Assembly: GCF_001467695.1 (NCBI RefSeq)
Contig: NZ_LNYE01000001.1
Location: 1 to 64,000 of the forward strand
Direction: 5' to 3'
Length of the DNA: 64,000 bases
Origin: Legionella gratiana
GTDB lineage: Bacteria > Pseudomonadota > Gammaproteobacteria > Legionellales > Legionellaceae
Under the pieces are notes generated by a model. That model was not told the DNA's origin and did no database searches. It saw nothing but the letters and a program-made list of their open reading frames with translations. How positions within the stretch are numbered: position 1 is the stretch's first letter; every line of letters starts with the position of its first letter. Below, piece after piece: positions 44,117-52,088 of this stretch. A program made the position numbers and the translations under genes.

Positions 44117-45575
44117 GAAGTGGCTCCTCATTTTGTACGGTTGAAAATAATGGGGTAGAGGGTTGTCCTGGTTGATTTAAGAGGGGATTCTCAACAGGAT
44201 TAACGGTTTGAACCATGGGCTCTTGATTATTGGACTGCATCAATGAAGCGCCATTCACAGGGTGTGTATTTAATTCATAGGCACGGCTTACAGTGGTTGT
44301 AACCCCAGACTCGTTTTGGGCATGTCCTTCATTGATAGCGCGTCCTGACTCGTACACCTGATGTTCTTTGTCTATCCAAAAGCCTTTAGTAAATAAAACG
44401 GACACACGACGACCAGCACGTGCCACAACCAGTGGATGATAAATATCAGCAATGCGCATTACATAGTCTGAAATACGATTGGCAGGATTACTAAGCGCAC
44501 CACCAGCAGCCGATTGAGCAAGGGTTGATGCCTGCCCGTAGGTCGTAATGGTGCCAGCCCCCGGATTGATTGTTTGAGCGGTATTTAAATTCTTTAAGCC
44601 ATCACCAAATCCTGCCAGCATGCCTGCCGCTGCCGAATAGGTTAAGAGCGGCTTTGTTTTTAGAATGGATGTTCCGCGTAAATCCTGCATGGCATCCAAA
44701 TCAAATACAGAGCCGTAGGCCTTTTGTTCAAAATTGATGTTGTTTCCTGCGCAAGACAGTGTTTCTAAATGCATCACCACGGAACTTCCTGATAAATCAC
44801 CATAAGTGGATACCAGGGCGACACAGTCTTCCAGATGAGAACGCTGATTGTTGGGCATGATTCCTCCGCTGGTAAGGCGGATTAAAGCAGTTCCCATGTT
44901 TTTTGAGCCGTTTATTCCTGCATCACCTAAAACCCCAGTCAGCAACACCCCTTCAACAAAGGTTCCCGCCCAAACATAATTTTTAGAGGTTCGCACTTCC
45001 TTGTTTTTTTTCTTCCGGTTGTTAAATTGCACTGTTTCCAGTCCTGATTTTGCGAGCAGTTCGCGCTCTGCCTGATGCTTTTTCTTTTGCTGTGCTTCCA
45101 TTTCTTCACGAGTTGGCGGCCTAACGGTGACCAGGCTTGCCTGACGGGTAGAAACCAGTGCAACCTGTAATTGTTCGTTCATTTTTTTATTTTCTTCTTC
45201 AAGGTGTGAAAGCTGTTCTTTCATGGCCTGGATCAAAGCTTTTGTTTCCGAATTTTCTGTTTTCACAGGTGCTGCTTCCTGCTGTTTTTTATGATGTTCT
45301 GCCACTAACTCTTTTAAAGAATCAATTTGTTGCTGCTGTTGCAGAAGGAGTGCTTCGTCACTGCCCTGATTAAAAGTACTTTCAAAAATACTCTCGAACG
45401 GAGCTTCTTCCTGGTGGACTGGTTTTTTTTTCTCAGCTGATGAGTAACAATAAAATCCATAGGATGCCCCACCCACCAGTAATAAAATGGCTGCGTGCTT
45501 CAATTGTTCCTTTTTGGCCAGTTTATTGGCGTTTTGAGGTTTTAGCGTCAACCATTGTTTTATTTTTTTAAACAT
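44109..45575 (-). CDS. traB: TraB T4SS core protein (VirB10-like)
   Basis: 488 residues: one N-terminal helix (HAAILLLVGGASYGFYCY), a coiled coil (LLQQQQQIDSLKELVAEHHKK; ALIQAMKEQLSHLEEENKKM) and a C-terminal VirB10/TrbI beta-barrel (NYVWAGTFVEGVLLTGVLGDAG...DCVALVSTYGDLSGSSVVMHLETLSC...GRRVSVLFTKGFWID). It spans the envelope and links inner and outer complexes. Size fits F TraB (475). The proline-rich linker of F TraB is weak here. Confidence 0.94.
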   Translation of the reverse strand: MFKKIKQWLTLKPQNANKLAKKEQLKHAAILLLVGGASYGFYCYSSAEKKKPVHQEEAPFESIFESTFNQGSDEALLLQQQQQIDSLKELVAEHHKKQQEAAPVKTENSETKALIQAMKEQLSHLEEENKKMNEQLQVALVSTRQASLVTVRPPTREEMEAQQKKKHQAERELLAKSGLETVQFNNRKKKNKEVRTSKNYVWAGTFVEGVLLTGVLGDAGINGSKNMGTALIRLTSGGIMPNNQRSHLEDCVALVSTYGDLSGSSVVMHLETLSCAGNNINFEQKAYGSVFDLDAMQDLRGTSILKTKPLLTYSAAAGMLAGFGDGLKNLNTAQTINPGAGTITTYGQASTLAQSAAGGALSNPANRISDYVMRIADIYHPLVVARAGRRVSVLFTKGFWIDKEHQVYESGRAINEGHAQNESGVTTTVSRAYELNTHPVNGASLMQSNNQEPMVQTVNPVENPLLNQPGQPSTPLFSTVQNEEPLHD

Positions 45576-45615
45576 TACCTACTCTCCTTCCAACTCATTT
45601 TAAGCAGCTTCTGGT

Positions 45616-46350
45616 TTATCCCTGATTGCTGTATAACCCATATAAATAAGCGATTTTTTTAGGTGGGAGCGCCTCATCACTTAATGACAGGGATTCTGCG
45701 TCCTTATGGGCAAATAAGGCGGTTGTAAGCGCCAGCTCATGATTTGATGTATTTTCTAACCGATAGATAAAGCCGGTGAAACGCTTCCCCTGATATTGTT
45801 TTTCAAGAGTTACCTTAATGTTTTTTTTAATGTAAAAAGAACGTGGAGTAATTCGTTTCTCATTAAATTCTTTGGGGGTCTCCCCTGCTTTCATGGCAGC
45901 GATTGCCTCATCTACTTCACTGGCATCAGGGGTATCCAGTTTCACAAATTTCAATTTTGTTTGAGCGCGCGGCACAAGCCTTAAGGTTTTTCCAACCGAT
46001 TCATCAGGTGTCAGGGTAAGTGATACGTGATGTCCTTTATCTGTAGTTAGGAACAGGGTAATGGGAACTTGAAAATTGGGCTTTATATACACCGAAGAAT
46101 CCGTGCTTTCAGGGTTATCCATCTCACTTTTATCTACTGTAATAGCATGCTCTGGGTAACTTAATTTAGTGATCGATTCCCCTTCAACAAACACACGATT
46201 AAAGTTAATACTCGATAAGGTCAGATTAAACTGCTCTCCTTCTTCAAAAGCGATGACCGAAGGAGCTGTGCTTGCACAAACAATTCCTGAGCACAAACAA
46301 CTTATAAGAAGAATGTTTTTTTTAACTTGATCATAAATTGAGTTAGTCAT
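45616..46350 (-). CDS. traK: TraK T4SS secretin-like protein (VirB9-like)
   Basis: 244 residues from ATG 46350 (AGGAGATACACC site), with signal peptide KKNILLISCLCSGIVCASTA. The TraK core is readable: VIAFEEGEQFNLTLSSINFNRVFVEGE, ITLFLTTDKGHHVSLTLTP, GFIYRLENTSNHELALTTALF. TraK lies in the periplasm and joins TraV and TraB in the outer-membrane core. Size agrees with F (242). It overlaps traE by eight bases. Confidence 0.93.
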   Translation of the reverse strand: MTNSIYDQVKKNILLISCLCSGIVCASTAPSVIAFEEGEQFNLTLSSINFNRVFVEGESITKLSYPEHAITVDKSEMDNPESTDSSVYIKPNFQVPITLFLTTDKGHHVSLTLTPDESVGKTLRLVPRAQTKLKFVKLDTPDASEVDEAIAAMKAGETPKEFNEKRITPRSFYIKKNIKVTLEKQYQGKRFTGFIYRLENTSNHELALTTALFAHKDAESLSLSDEALPPKKIAYLYGLYSNQG

Positions 46351-46903
46351 GGTGTATCTCCTGAATGGACACAAGATTTAAAAGGCCTGATTGATGTGAA
46401 AACTGCACTCGATACATTTTGTGTTGTGGCTTTAATTGAAGCCCATGGCTTGTGCGATACAATTGCCCTTCGATTTGACCTTGATTTTTAGAGACATCCA
46501 CGGATACTTTTTCAACATAAAAAACTGAGCTTACATTTTTTTCATGTACTGTTTTTCGCTCGGCATCCAATAGTTTGGAAAACGATTCCTGGTATTTCGC
46601 TGGAATCAGATGAGACAGCATGGTGTAGCGTGCATCAATGGTCTCAGGATTGTAGGTCAGGCGTAAGTCAGCAGCTTTCTGCGTCATTTCTTTCAGGTAT
46701 TCGGGTGAATAGCCTTTATCACCAATGCTAAACTCTAGACCAGTACACACTGGAAGCCAGTGAACCTGCTTATGCAGTAAGGTATAAAAATTTAAGGCGC
46801 AAAGGACAATAATTGCAAACGTACTCGATAGCGCCCAAATCAGTGTCAGCTTGAATAACAGTCTGTTTTTTGCAATCGCATTATCACGAAATGAAGTATC
46901 CAT
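46343..46903 (-). CDS. traE: TraE pilus assembly protein (VirB5/8-like position)
   Basis: 186 residues from ATG 46903 (AGGTGATTTA site); longer in-frame starts lie in traL. One N-terminal helix (LLFKLTLIWALSSTFAIIVLC) and a periplasmic domain with RLTYNPETIDARYTMLSHLIPAKYQESFSKLLDAE and FYVEKVSVDVSKNQGQIEGQLYR, the TraE family pattern. F TraE has 188 residues. It is an essential inner-membrane part of the F-type machinery. Confidence 0.93.
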   Translation of the reverse strand: MDTSFRDNAIAKNRLLFKLTLIWALSSTFAIIVLCALNFYTLLHKQVHWLPVCTGLEFSIGDKGYSPEYLKEMTQKAADLRLTYNPETIDARYTMLSHLIPAKYQESFSKLLDAERKTVHEKNVSSVFYVEKVSVDVSKNQGQIEGQLYRTSHGLQLKPQHKMYRVQFSHQSGLLNLVSIQEIHHD

Positions 46904-46907
46904 TAAA

Positions 46908-47198
46908 TCACCTGATATAAATTCGGTTGGCAGAATCGGGAAAAGCTCGAAATACAAGGGACGTTAACCTGTGAGGCAGCGACCAGTATACGATGGCAAA
47001 CAGACTCCGCAGAGGCAGTCCTCCATACTTGATATGCATCGCAACGCTTAGGGCTGCGCCTATCATAAAAAGCTGATAGGCAAGTCCTGTTAAAAGCCCA
47101 ATTCCCGTGAGTAAAAAAATGGGCAGGCCTGTGGTAACAGGAATACCCGCAATTTTAGGCTCATCAGAGAGCATAAAGGTTTGGTAGTTGCGAGCCAT
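46908..47198 (-). CDS. traL: TraL T4SS protein (VirB3-like)
   Basis: 96 residues with two hydrophobic segments (VTTGLPIFLLTGIGLLTGLAY and FMIGAALSVAMHIKYG), and an N-terminal KIAGIPV, as in F TraL (91 residues). It is an inner-membrane protein required for pilus formation. Its ATG overlaps the TAA of traA by one base. Confidence 0.92.
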   Translation of the reverse strand: MARNYQTFMLSDEPKIAGIPVTTGLPIFLLTGIGLLTGLAYQLFMIGAALSVAMHIKYGGLPLRSLFAIVYWSLPHRLTSLVFRAFPDSANRIYIR

Positions 47199-47512
47199 TA
47201 TTTCAATGCCCAGTGAGTAAACACCATCAATACAGGAACACCCGCAAGGACTGCGATATTTTTGGTTTTGATGTAGGCATAAGCCCCTGCAAGCCCTTCT
47301 GCTAACAAAAGAAAATAAGGGAGATCTGAATCCGCTCCAAAGGTTGCCTTTACTTCCTCTTTTAATCCAGAAAGCCGATTCTCAGCAGCAAAACAGGAGT
47401 CTGGCATCAAACACAACAGTGCCAAACCAATCATTAAAAAAGGGAGCAGCTGCCTGGCATACAGATATCCTTTAATGCTCAAATCGTTCATTGCTGTTCT
47501 ATAGTTCATCAC
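47198..47512 (-). CDS. traA: TraA propilin
   Basis: 104 residues. A long basic leader with a hydrophobic core (YARQLLPFLMIGLALLCLMPDSCFAA) ends near residue 42-43, leaving a mature pilin of about 61 residues with two hydrophobic helices (DLPYFLLLAEGLAGAYAYI and IAVLAGVPVLMVFTHWAL) separated by a basic loop (KTKN), the pattern of F-type pilins. No traQ chaperone gene is seen. First gene of the core tra block. Confidence 0.87.
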   Translation of the reverse strand: MMNYRTAMNDLSIKGYLYARQLLPFLMIGLALLCLMPDSCFAAENRLSGLKEEVKATFGADSDLPYFLLLAEGLAGAYAYIKTKNIAVLAGVPVLMVFTHWALK

Positions 47513-47529
47513 ATTCTCCTTTTTTGGTT

Positions 47530-47562
47530 AAAAAAATCCCCCTGAGCCCCAATTTGTGCTCA
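47530..47562 (-). terminator. possible terminator/attenuator before traA
   Basis: On the minus strand TGAGC...GCTCA (47562-47558 with 47547-47543) is followed by AGGGGGA and a run of seven T. The stem is only five pairs, so strength is doubtful. If real it would limit read-through from the lvr-traT genes into traA. Confidence 0.3.
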
Positions 47563-47616
47563 TTTTTTATTCTTTTTATTTAATGAATCGTGTTTTTGTG
47601 GTTTTATAAAGAGCGC

Positions 47617-47988
47617 TTATCCATCCATGGTTACTCCTTTATCAAGCATGCTTTGACTTAATAGGTGGTTGTTCTTTTTAAGTTCAACTAAAATTTGCGT
47701 CAGTAGGTGATTTGCAGAATCCAGTTTTTTGAACAAAGCCACATACTCAACTGCTTTTGCTATGTCAGGAACCTCCTTATCCATTGCTAGCAAAAGCGTA
47801 AAAAGCGCTCCACTGGAAAGAATGTGTTTAAAATATTCGACATCCTGTTCATCATTTTCAGTTGAAACGGCAGTCAGATTCTGATTAATCTTAAAATTGT
47901 TTTCAGGCAGTGTTGTGGGCTCTGCATGAATAACTCCACTCACAACGATGAGGGTCATCGACAGCATGAGTGTTTTAATTGGGTTCAT
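47617..47988 (-). CDS. putative periplasmic protein (123 aa)
   Basis: Signal peptide (IKTLMLSMTLIVVSGVIHA) and a mature part of about 100 residues, mostly helical with a heptad-like C-terminus (DSANHLLTQILVELKKNNHLL). No cysteines and no known family. It sits just before traA in the same direction, where F has traY and traM, but it resembles neither. It may be an accessory transfer protein. Confidence 0.6.
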   Translation of the reverse strand: MNPIKTLMLSMTLIVVSGVIHAEPTTLPENNFKINQNLTAVSTENDEQDVEYFKHILSSGALFTLLLAMDKEVPDIAKAVEYVALFKKLDSANHLLTQILVELKKNNHLLSQSMLDKGVTMDG

Positions 47989-48031
47989 TGAGCGCTCCTT
48001 TTATTTTTGTTATGAACTTAAGCTTTTAAAA

Positions 48032-48433
48032 TTAGTCCGATGTTTGGTCTGTTTCTGGTATGTTGATGTTCTCAAGTTCACTTTTCATCACAATAACTCG
48101 TGCAAGATAGGGTTTTACCTTCGGTGATAAATGTGTACAGTAGCTTCTTACATTGCTGATTGCTTTTAATTCATTGTATCCATAAGCCATAGAAACAACT
48201 GCACTGTCTTTTTTATGATGCTGCAATTGGGCTCCTGCTGATTCCAGGTAGGCTGCAGCAATTGCGACATCTCCAGAACATAAATCGGAATTGTTTTCTT
48301 TGGCAATCTGGTTGAGTTGATAAGACGTATCAAAAATTGGTCTTTCTAAATCGTAGTGATTCGAACTGGTTGCAACAGCACAGGGTGAACCCAGTGCGGT
48401 GATGATAAGTCCTGCTATTACATTGATTCTCAT
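48032..48433 (-). CDS. putative periplasmic protein (133 aa)
   Basis: Signal peptide (NVIAGLIITALGSPCAVA) followed by about 110 residues with two cysteines (DLCSGDV and RSYCTHL) and a mostly helical character (VAIAAAYLESAGAQLQHH). Family not recognised. It lies 44 bases upstream of the other periplasmic gene and after traT, in one direction with the tra genes. Confidence 0.6.
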   Translation of the reverse strand: MRINVIAGLIITALGSPCAVATSSNHYDLERPIFDTSYQLNQIAKENNSDLCSGDVAIAAAYLESAGAQLQHHKKDSAVVSMAYGYNELKAISNVRSYCTHLSPKVKPYLARVIVMKSELENINIPETDQTSD

Positions 48434-48508
48434 TACTATTCCCTCTTTAACTCATTATTGTTTTTTAAATCCTATGCACTTTTTTCATGAAGCTCTAATC
48501 AGGCTGCA

Positions 48509-49261
48509 TCAAAAAATGCCCGCTAATGTTTTTACCAGACCTTGTTCCAATGCGGGTCGTGCTTCTGCAAAACTCAGATTGACTTTATCGGCATTGGATA
48601 CCACCCGCGTTCTATAGCGTTGGTAATCACTGTGTTTGCTCAATGTCTGTGTGGTTCCAGATGCAGTGCCATTTTGAAGGTTGGAATTAAACTGCTCATG
48701 AACAGTACCTTTTCCAACGCGCTCAGAAATTTGTACATCGGTAATCATCGTGTAATTCACTGCCTTGACTAGAGAATCTGCAGCCAAACCAATAATTCCC
48801 CCACCAATACCTGCACCAATCATGGTGCTTGAATGACCGCTTAATGCACCCAGTGCAGTTCCTGTTGCTGCCCCTGCCAATGCACTGCCATACCCGCCAC
48901 CTAGCGCGGATTGGCTTGCAGACGCGCTCATTTTTCCCACCTTAAGAATATTGGCCTGCAGCAGGTAATGGGCTTTGGATGGATTTCCAACCACTTTATA
49001 GCCATGTTCTTCTAATGCCTGCTTTAGTGACTTATCAATGGATAATGACTCTTGAGAAGTATTCTTAATTGTGATGTAAATCGTTTTTTGACTTTGAGCC
49101 ACAGGATCAAGAAAAATCGTTTGGCTGAGTTTTGTATCTGTTTCTAAGTTACGATGTTCGATCACTGTTGATGTTGCAGCACAGCTCACCAACAGGGCAA
49201 AAGATCCAGTTAAAGCTAAAGTGGTAATTGCCTTTTGTATCTGGTTAATGCATGGTTTCAT
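48509..49261 (-). CDS. traT: TraT surface-exclusion lipoprotein
   Basis: 250 residues with a lipobox LLVSC (lipid on Cys27) and the TraT body: SCAATSTVIEHRNLETDTKLSQTIFLDP, a glycine-rich amphipathic stretch (GAATGTALGALSGHSSTMIGAGIGGGIIGL), DVQISERVGKG, and RYRTRVVSNADKVNLSFAEA. F TraT is an abundant outer-membrane lipoprotein that blocks mating aggregate formation between plasmid-bearing cells and gives serum resistance. In F it lies next to traS and traD; here it has moved upstream of traA, behind csrT. Confidence 0.93.
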   Translation of the reverse strand: MKPCINQIQKAITTLALTGSFALLVSCAATSTVIEHRNLETDTKLSQTIFLDPVAQSQKTIYITIKNTSQESLSIDKSLKQALEEHGYKVVGNPSKAHYLLQANILKVGKMSASASQSALGGGYGSALAGAATGTALGALSGHSSTMIGAGIGGGIIGLAADSLVKAVNYTMITDVQISERVGKGTVHEQFNSNLQNGTASGTTQTLSKHSDYQRYRTRVVSNADKVNLSFAEARPALEQGLVKTLAGIF

Positions 49262-49299
49262 ATTATTCCCTTAACTCGTTAGTATGGTGATTTGAATGG

Positions 49300-49524
49300 T
49301 TAATGAGTCTGTACGCCCCGTGCTTCCTTCCACTGACCAGGCTTATTTAAAAACAGAGATTGTTCTTTTTTAATTTTTTGATGTATTTCCTGACGATGAA
49401 TAATTACATCTTGTGGTGCATCGAACCCTAAGCGGACTTGATTACCCTTAACACCGAGCACGGTGATATAAATGTCATCATTGATTAGTACGGTTTCGCC
49501 TATTCTACGTGTAAGTATTAACAT
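49300..49524 (-). CDS. csrT: CsrA-family RNA-binding regulator (CsrT/LvrC type)
   Basis: 74 residues. The CsrA fold is complete: [37 protein letters not shown] (read in pieces) and [12 protein letters not shown] with the RNA-contacting Arg. A 20-residue tail ([18 protein letters not shown]) goes beyond chromosomal CsrA. CsrA proteins bind GGA in leader hairpins and change translation or stability. In Legionella, CsrA paralogues with this gene order mark conjugative elements (lvrRABC, CsrT). It should regulate transfer or host traits after transcription. The next gene downstream is traT. Confidence 0.9.
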   Translation of the reverse strand: MLILTRRIGETVLINDDIYITVLGVKGNQVRLGFDAPQDVIIHRQEIHQKIKKEQSLFLNKPGQWKEARGVQTH

Positions 49525-49543
49525 GCTGTGTTCCTTTTATTGG

Positions 49544-49747
49544 TTAGTGAATTGAATATTCTTTTTTTTGTGAATCAATCTCGAATCGAAGCGCTTCGCA
49601 TGCCAATCGTGCCTCCATTGCAATGTGCCAGAAATCGCATTCAGGGATTTCCTGATAGGCCAGAGCTAATGACTCAGAGCAGGCGTTTAAAAGACAGTAC
49701 AGCTCTTCCTTTGTAAACAGTTTTAAACATGGAATTTGTTTCATCAT
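49544..49747 (-). CDS. small hypothetical protein between lvrB and csrT (67 aa)
   Basis: Starts at an ATG-ATG pair whose second ATG overlaps the TGA of lvrB, so it is translationally coupled. The product (MKQIPCLKLFTKEELYCLLNAC...FWHIAMEARLACEALRFEI) is helical, with three or four cysteines. Not recognised. The start at 49819 in the same frame would overlap lvrB and has no ribosome-binding site, so it was not used. Confidence 0.6.
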   Translation of the reverse strand: MMKQIPCLKLFTKEELYCLLNACSESLALAYQEIPECDFWHIAMEARLACEALRFEIDSQKKEYSIH

Positions 49748-50418
49748 GCAACTCCCAATAACTGGCGAATTTTCGCAAGGTGTGTTGTTGCAATGTCTTT
49801 TGATTGAGGCAAAGTGCACAGCACCTTCTCTTTAATTTCCGGGATCTGGTGTCCTTGTCTCATTAAATGACATACCCGTTCATATGCCTCTTTAAATACT
49901 GCAAAAGAATGGCCTTCATTATCAATTTCCAGAAATTTAAGCCCCAGTCTTTTGGCAGTAAATTTAACCACTGCATGACTCCAGTTTGGGTTCGTTGAAT
50001 AAGCGCTGTTTAAAACCTCCCTATGCGCCTCGGCAGCAGAAGGCAGGCGCAAATCACTATAAAAGCCAAGACACAAAGCTCGAAACTGCAGGCAATTGGG
50101 TGGAAATTCACAAAACTTGTCGCCTTTACTCAATGTCATTAATCGCTCCACACCACTGTCTAATGCTTTTGGAGTTAAATCTTTAAGTGCAGCAAACCAA
50201 ACTCCTGTATCATTCACTCCATGCTTACTGATAAAAAGTTGCCCGTATATTGCAGTCAGCTTCATCCAGAGGCTGGACAAGTGTTCCTTCGATAAATGAA
50301 CCGGAGTTGAGTTCATTGCCTGAGGTGTCCCAGAGTGAGTCGATTGAAATGCCATGATGTTCGCTGACTCGCTCAAGTGCTGTTTGGTTAAGAGTGCTTT
50401 GATTTGTACCACGCTCAT
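49744..50418 (-). CDS. lvrB: LvrB-like protein of the transfer regulatory cassette
   Basis: 224 residues if read from ATG 50418, which has GGAG nine bases ahead; later ATGs at 50316 and 50265 would shorten it. The core (LSSLWMKLTAIYGQLFISKHG, WFAALKDLTPKALDSGVERLM, FPPNCLQFRALCLGFY) resembles replication-P-like or LvrB proteins of Legionella elements. Biochemical function is not known to me. With the first start it overlaps lvrA by 194 bases in another frame. Between lvrA and csrT in the expected order. Confidence 0.7.
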   Translation of the reverse strand: MSVVQIKALLTKQHLSESANIMAFQSTHSGTPQAMNSTPVHLSKEHLSSLWMKLTAIYGQLFISKHGVNDTGVWFAALKDLTPKALDSGVERLMTLSKGDKFCEFPPNCLQFRALCLGFYSDLRLPSAAEAHREVLNSAYSTNPNWSHAVVKFTAKRLGLKFLEIDNEGHSFAVFKEAYERVCHLMRQGHQIPEIKEKVLCTLPQSKDIATTHLAKIRQLLGVA

Positions 50419-51202
50419 TGTGATGACTCCTTAATTGTCCTTGTGCCTTTTGTAGTTGTTTTTGCATGTATTGGGCATCTCGCTCAAGCCAGTTAATGAA
50501 TACTGGATTAAAGTCAGCCCATAGAGTGTTTTGTTTTTTGTTGTGCTTGATAAACGCCTGAATTTCTTCTTTGTCAGTTACTTTGGTTAGTCCCATGGAA
50601 AATGCCATTTCGATGGTTTTTGTGTTTGGGTAAAAGTCATCGCAAATTGGTTTTTTGCTGCAACAAAAATCATTGCTCGCAATTTCAGTTTGTTTGTTTG
50701 AGTTAGTTATATTAAATATATTAATATTCTTTGCAGAGCTCTTTAGTGTGTTAGCTTCTCTGTTAACTTCTATGTTAGATTTTCCCTCTGAATCTCCTTC
50801 TCTATCAGAATCTATAAGGGATTTAGGTGAATTAAGATCTGTGTTAACTTCTTTCTTTATAATCAATTGATTATAGATCTTAGGGACCTCTGGGAATATA
50901 AATTTTAAATTTTGCCCTTCAGTTATAACTTGAAAGTATTCGCTACACTCATGTTCTATAGACTTTATGAAATTTCTGATGGTTTGCTTAGATGGAACAC
51001 CACTGTTGATTCGACCTGGAGCGGTTTTAATCTCTAAGGATCTTGATAGATCACGATAACTAATGTCAGATACAATTCCCGTAAGAGGATTTGCAAGATT
51101 TAATAGTTCATAAATAATTAATCTAGGACCATAGGGTAATAATTGAAACTTTTTTTCTATTTGTTTCCTAGCATTAATGTATAACTCAACATCAAACTTC
51201 AT
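50225..51202 (-). CDS. lvrA: LvrA-like winged-helix protein of the transfer regulatory cassette
   Basis: 325 residues from ATG 51202 (AAGGATTTGTTG). The N-terminal 110 residues look like a winged helix: EKKFQLLPYGPRLIIYELLNLANP, SYRDLSRSLEI, SKQTIRNFIKSIEHECSEYF. A long polar linker (SLIDSDREGDSEGKSNIEVNRE) leads to a C-terminal region (SMGLTKVTDKEEIQAFIKH, FINWLERDAQYMQKQLQKAQ) of the DnaT type found near replication proteins. It may activate the tra genes or act in replication. Divergent from lvrR across a palindrome-rich region. Confidence 0.75.
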   Translation of the reverse strand: MKFDVELYINARKQIEKKFQLLPYGPRLIIYELLNLANPLTGIVSDISYRDLSRSLEIKTAPGRINSGVPSKQTIRNFIKSIEHECSEYFQVITEGQNLKFIFPEVPKIYNQLIIKKEVNTDLNSPKSLIDSDREGDSEGKSNIEVNREANTLKSSAKNINIFNITNSNKQTEIASNDFCCSKKPICDDFYPNTKTIEMAFSMGLTKVTDKEEIQAFIKHNKKQNTLWADFNPVFINWLERDAQYMQKQLQKAQGQLRSHHNERGTNQSTLNQTALERVSEHHGISIDSLWDTSGNELNSGSFIEGTLVQPLDEADCNIRATFYQ

Positions 51203-51251
51203 CAACAAATCCTTTTATTTATCTAATTTATTAGATAAGACTATCAGCCAA

Positions 51252-51399
51252 TGGTAAAAATTACAATAATTTTTTTACCATTAAGGTAAATTTATAATGA
51301 TTTGTCATACCTAATATGCTATAACGCATTGTATTTTGATGTTTTTTATACTATTTTTTTGGTAAATTCTTACGAAGATTTATTAACCATTTTGGTATA
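51252..51399. promoter_or_regulatory. divergent lvrA/lvrR control region with palindromic operators
   Basis: Two 17-bp sites share a 6-5-6 plan: TTTACC-ATTAA-GGTAAA (51274-51290, perfect) and TTAACC-ATTTT-GGTATA (51383-51399, two mismatched arm positions). Extra half sites GGTAAA occur at 51253 and 51361. The second site abuts a -10-like TAGAAT upstream of lvrR; the first lies in front of lvrA. The layout fits a repressor dimer (most likely LvrR) acting on both promoters. Confidence 0.65.
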
Positions 51400-51437
51400 T
51401 CATAGAATAAACATGCACCTGACTGAATTATTTAAAT

Positions 51438-52088
51438 ATGAGCAATCCTGTAATAGACAATGTTTCATCCCCCGAGTCTCGGGGCAAGAGAATAAGATTC
51501 ATACGCGAGCATCTCCTGTCTTTTACACGAGAAGATTTTTGTCGCGATTCTAATTTTACTGCTCAATCATTAAAAGGATGGGAATTAGCATGGGGAGGAG
51601 GTTTATCCCAGCAGGGGGCTGTAAAAATCGTTAAACGAGCTAAAGAGTTAAATATTTATTGCACAGAATCATGGTTAATGCATGGCATTGGTAAAAATGC
51701 CACAAAAATCACAAAAGATTTAGATATCCAAGAGGGTGACGAAAGCCACATAGCTAAAGAATTACTACTATTCAGAGAACTACAACACTCTATTGACACC
51801 GTTATAAAAGATGATGGCATGATCCCTCTCTTATACCCTGGGAATTATGTTGGCGGTATAATAGTCAACAACATTGAGAGTGCCATTGGCAAAGATTGTA
51901 TTATTATTGCGGACAATGATGAAGTATTTGTCAGGATCTTAAGGCATGGACAAGAACCAGCTCGCTATGACTTAGTTTGTTTAAATGAAAAAACTACATT
52001 AGTGAAAAAAGAAATAAAAAATACCGCCATTAAATTTGCAGCCCCAATTGTATGGATCCGCAGAATATTTCGAGAAAATAATTACTAA
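51438..52088 (+). CDS. lvrR: LvrR-like phage-type repressor (HTH plus S24-like C-terminal domain)
   Basis: 216 residues. The N-terminus (RGKRIRFIREHLLSFTREDFCRDSNFTAQSLKGWELAWGGG, read in pieces) is an unusual XRE-like helix-turn-helix; the C-terminus (MIPLLYPGNYVGGIIV...DCIIIADNDEVFVRILRHG...LVCLNEKTTLVKKEI) has the beta-fold of LexA/CI S24 proteins. The Ser-Lys dyad for self-cleavage is not obvious. No good Shine-Dalgarno precedes the ATG, so it may be leaderless or weakly translated. Its TAA overlaps the ATG of the hydrolase gene by one base, so it heads the sensory operon. Confidence 0.8.
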   Translation: MSNPVIDNVSSPESRGKRIRFIREHLLSFTREDFCRDSNFTAQSLKGWELAWGGGLSQQGAVKIVKRAKELNIYCTESWLMHGIGKNATKITKDLDIQEGDESHIAKELLLFRELQHSIDTVIKDDGMIPLLYPGNYVGGIIVNNIESAIGKDCIIIADNDEVFVRILRHGQEPARYDLVCLNEKTTLVKKEIKNTAIKFAAPIVWIRRIFRENNY

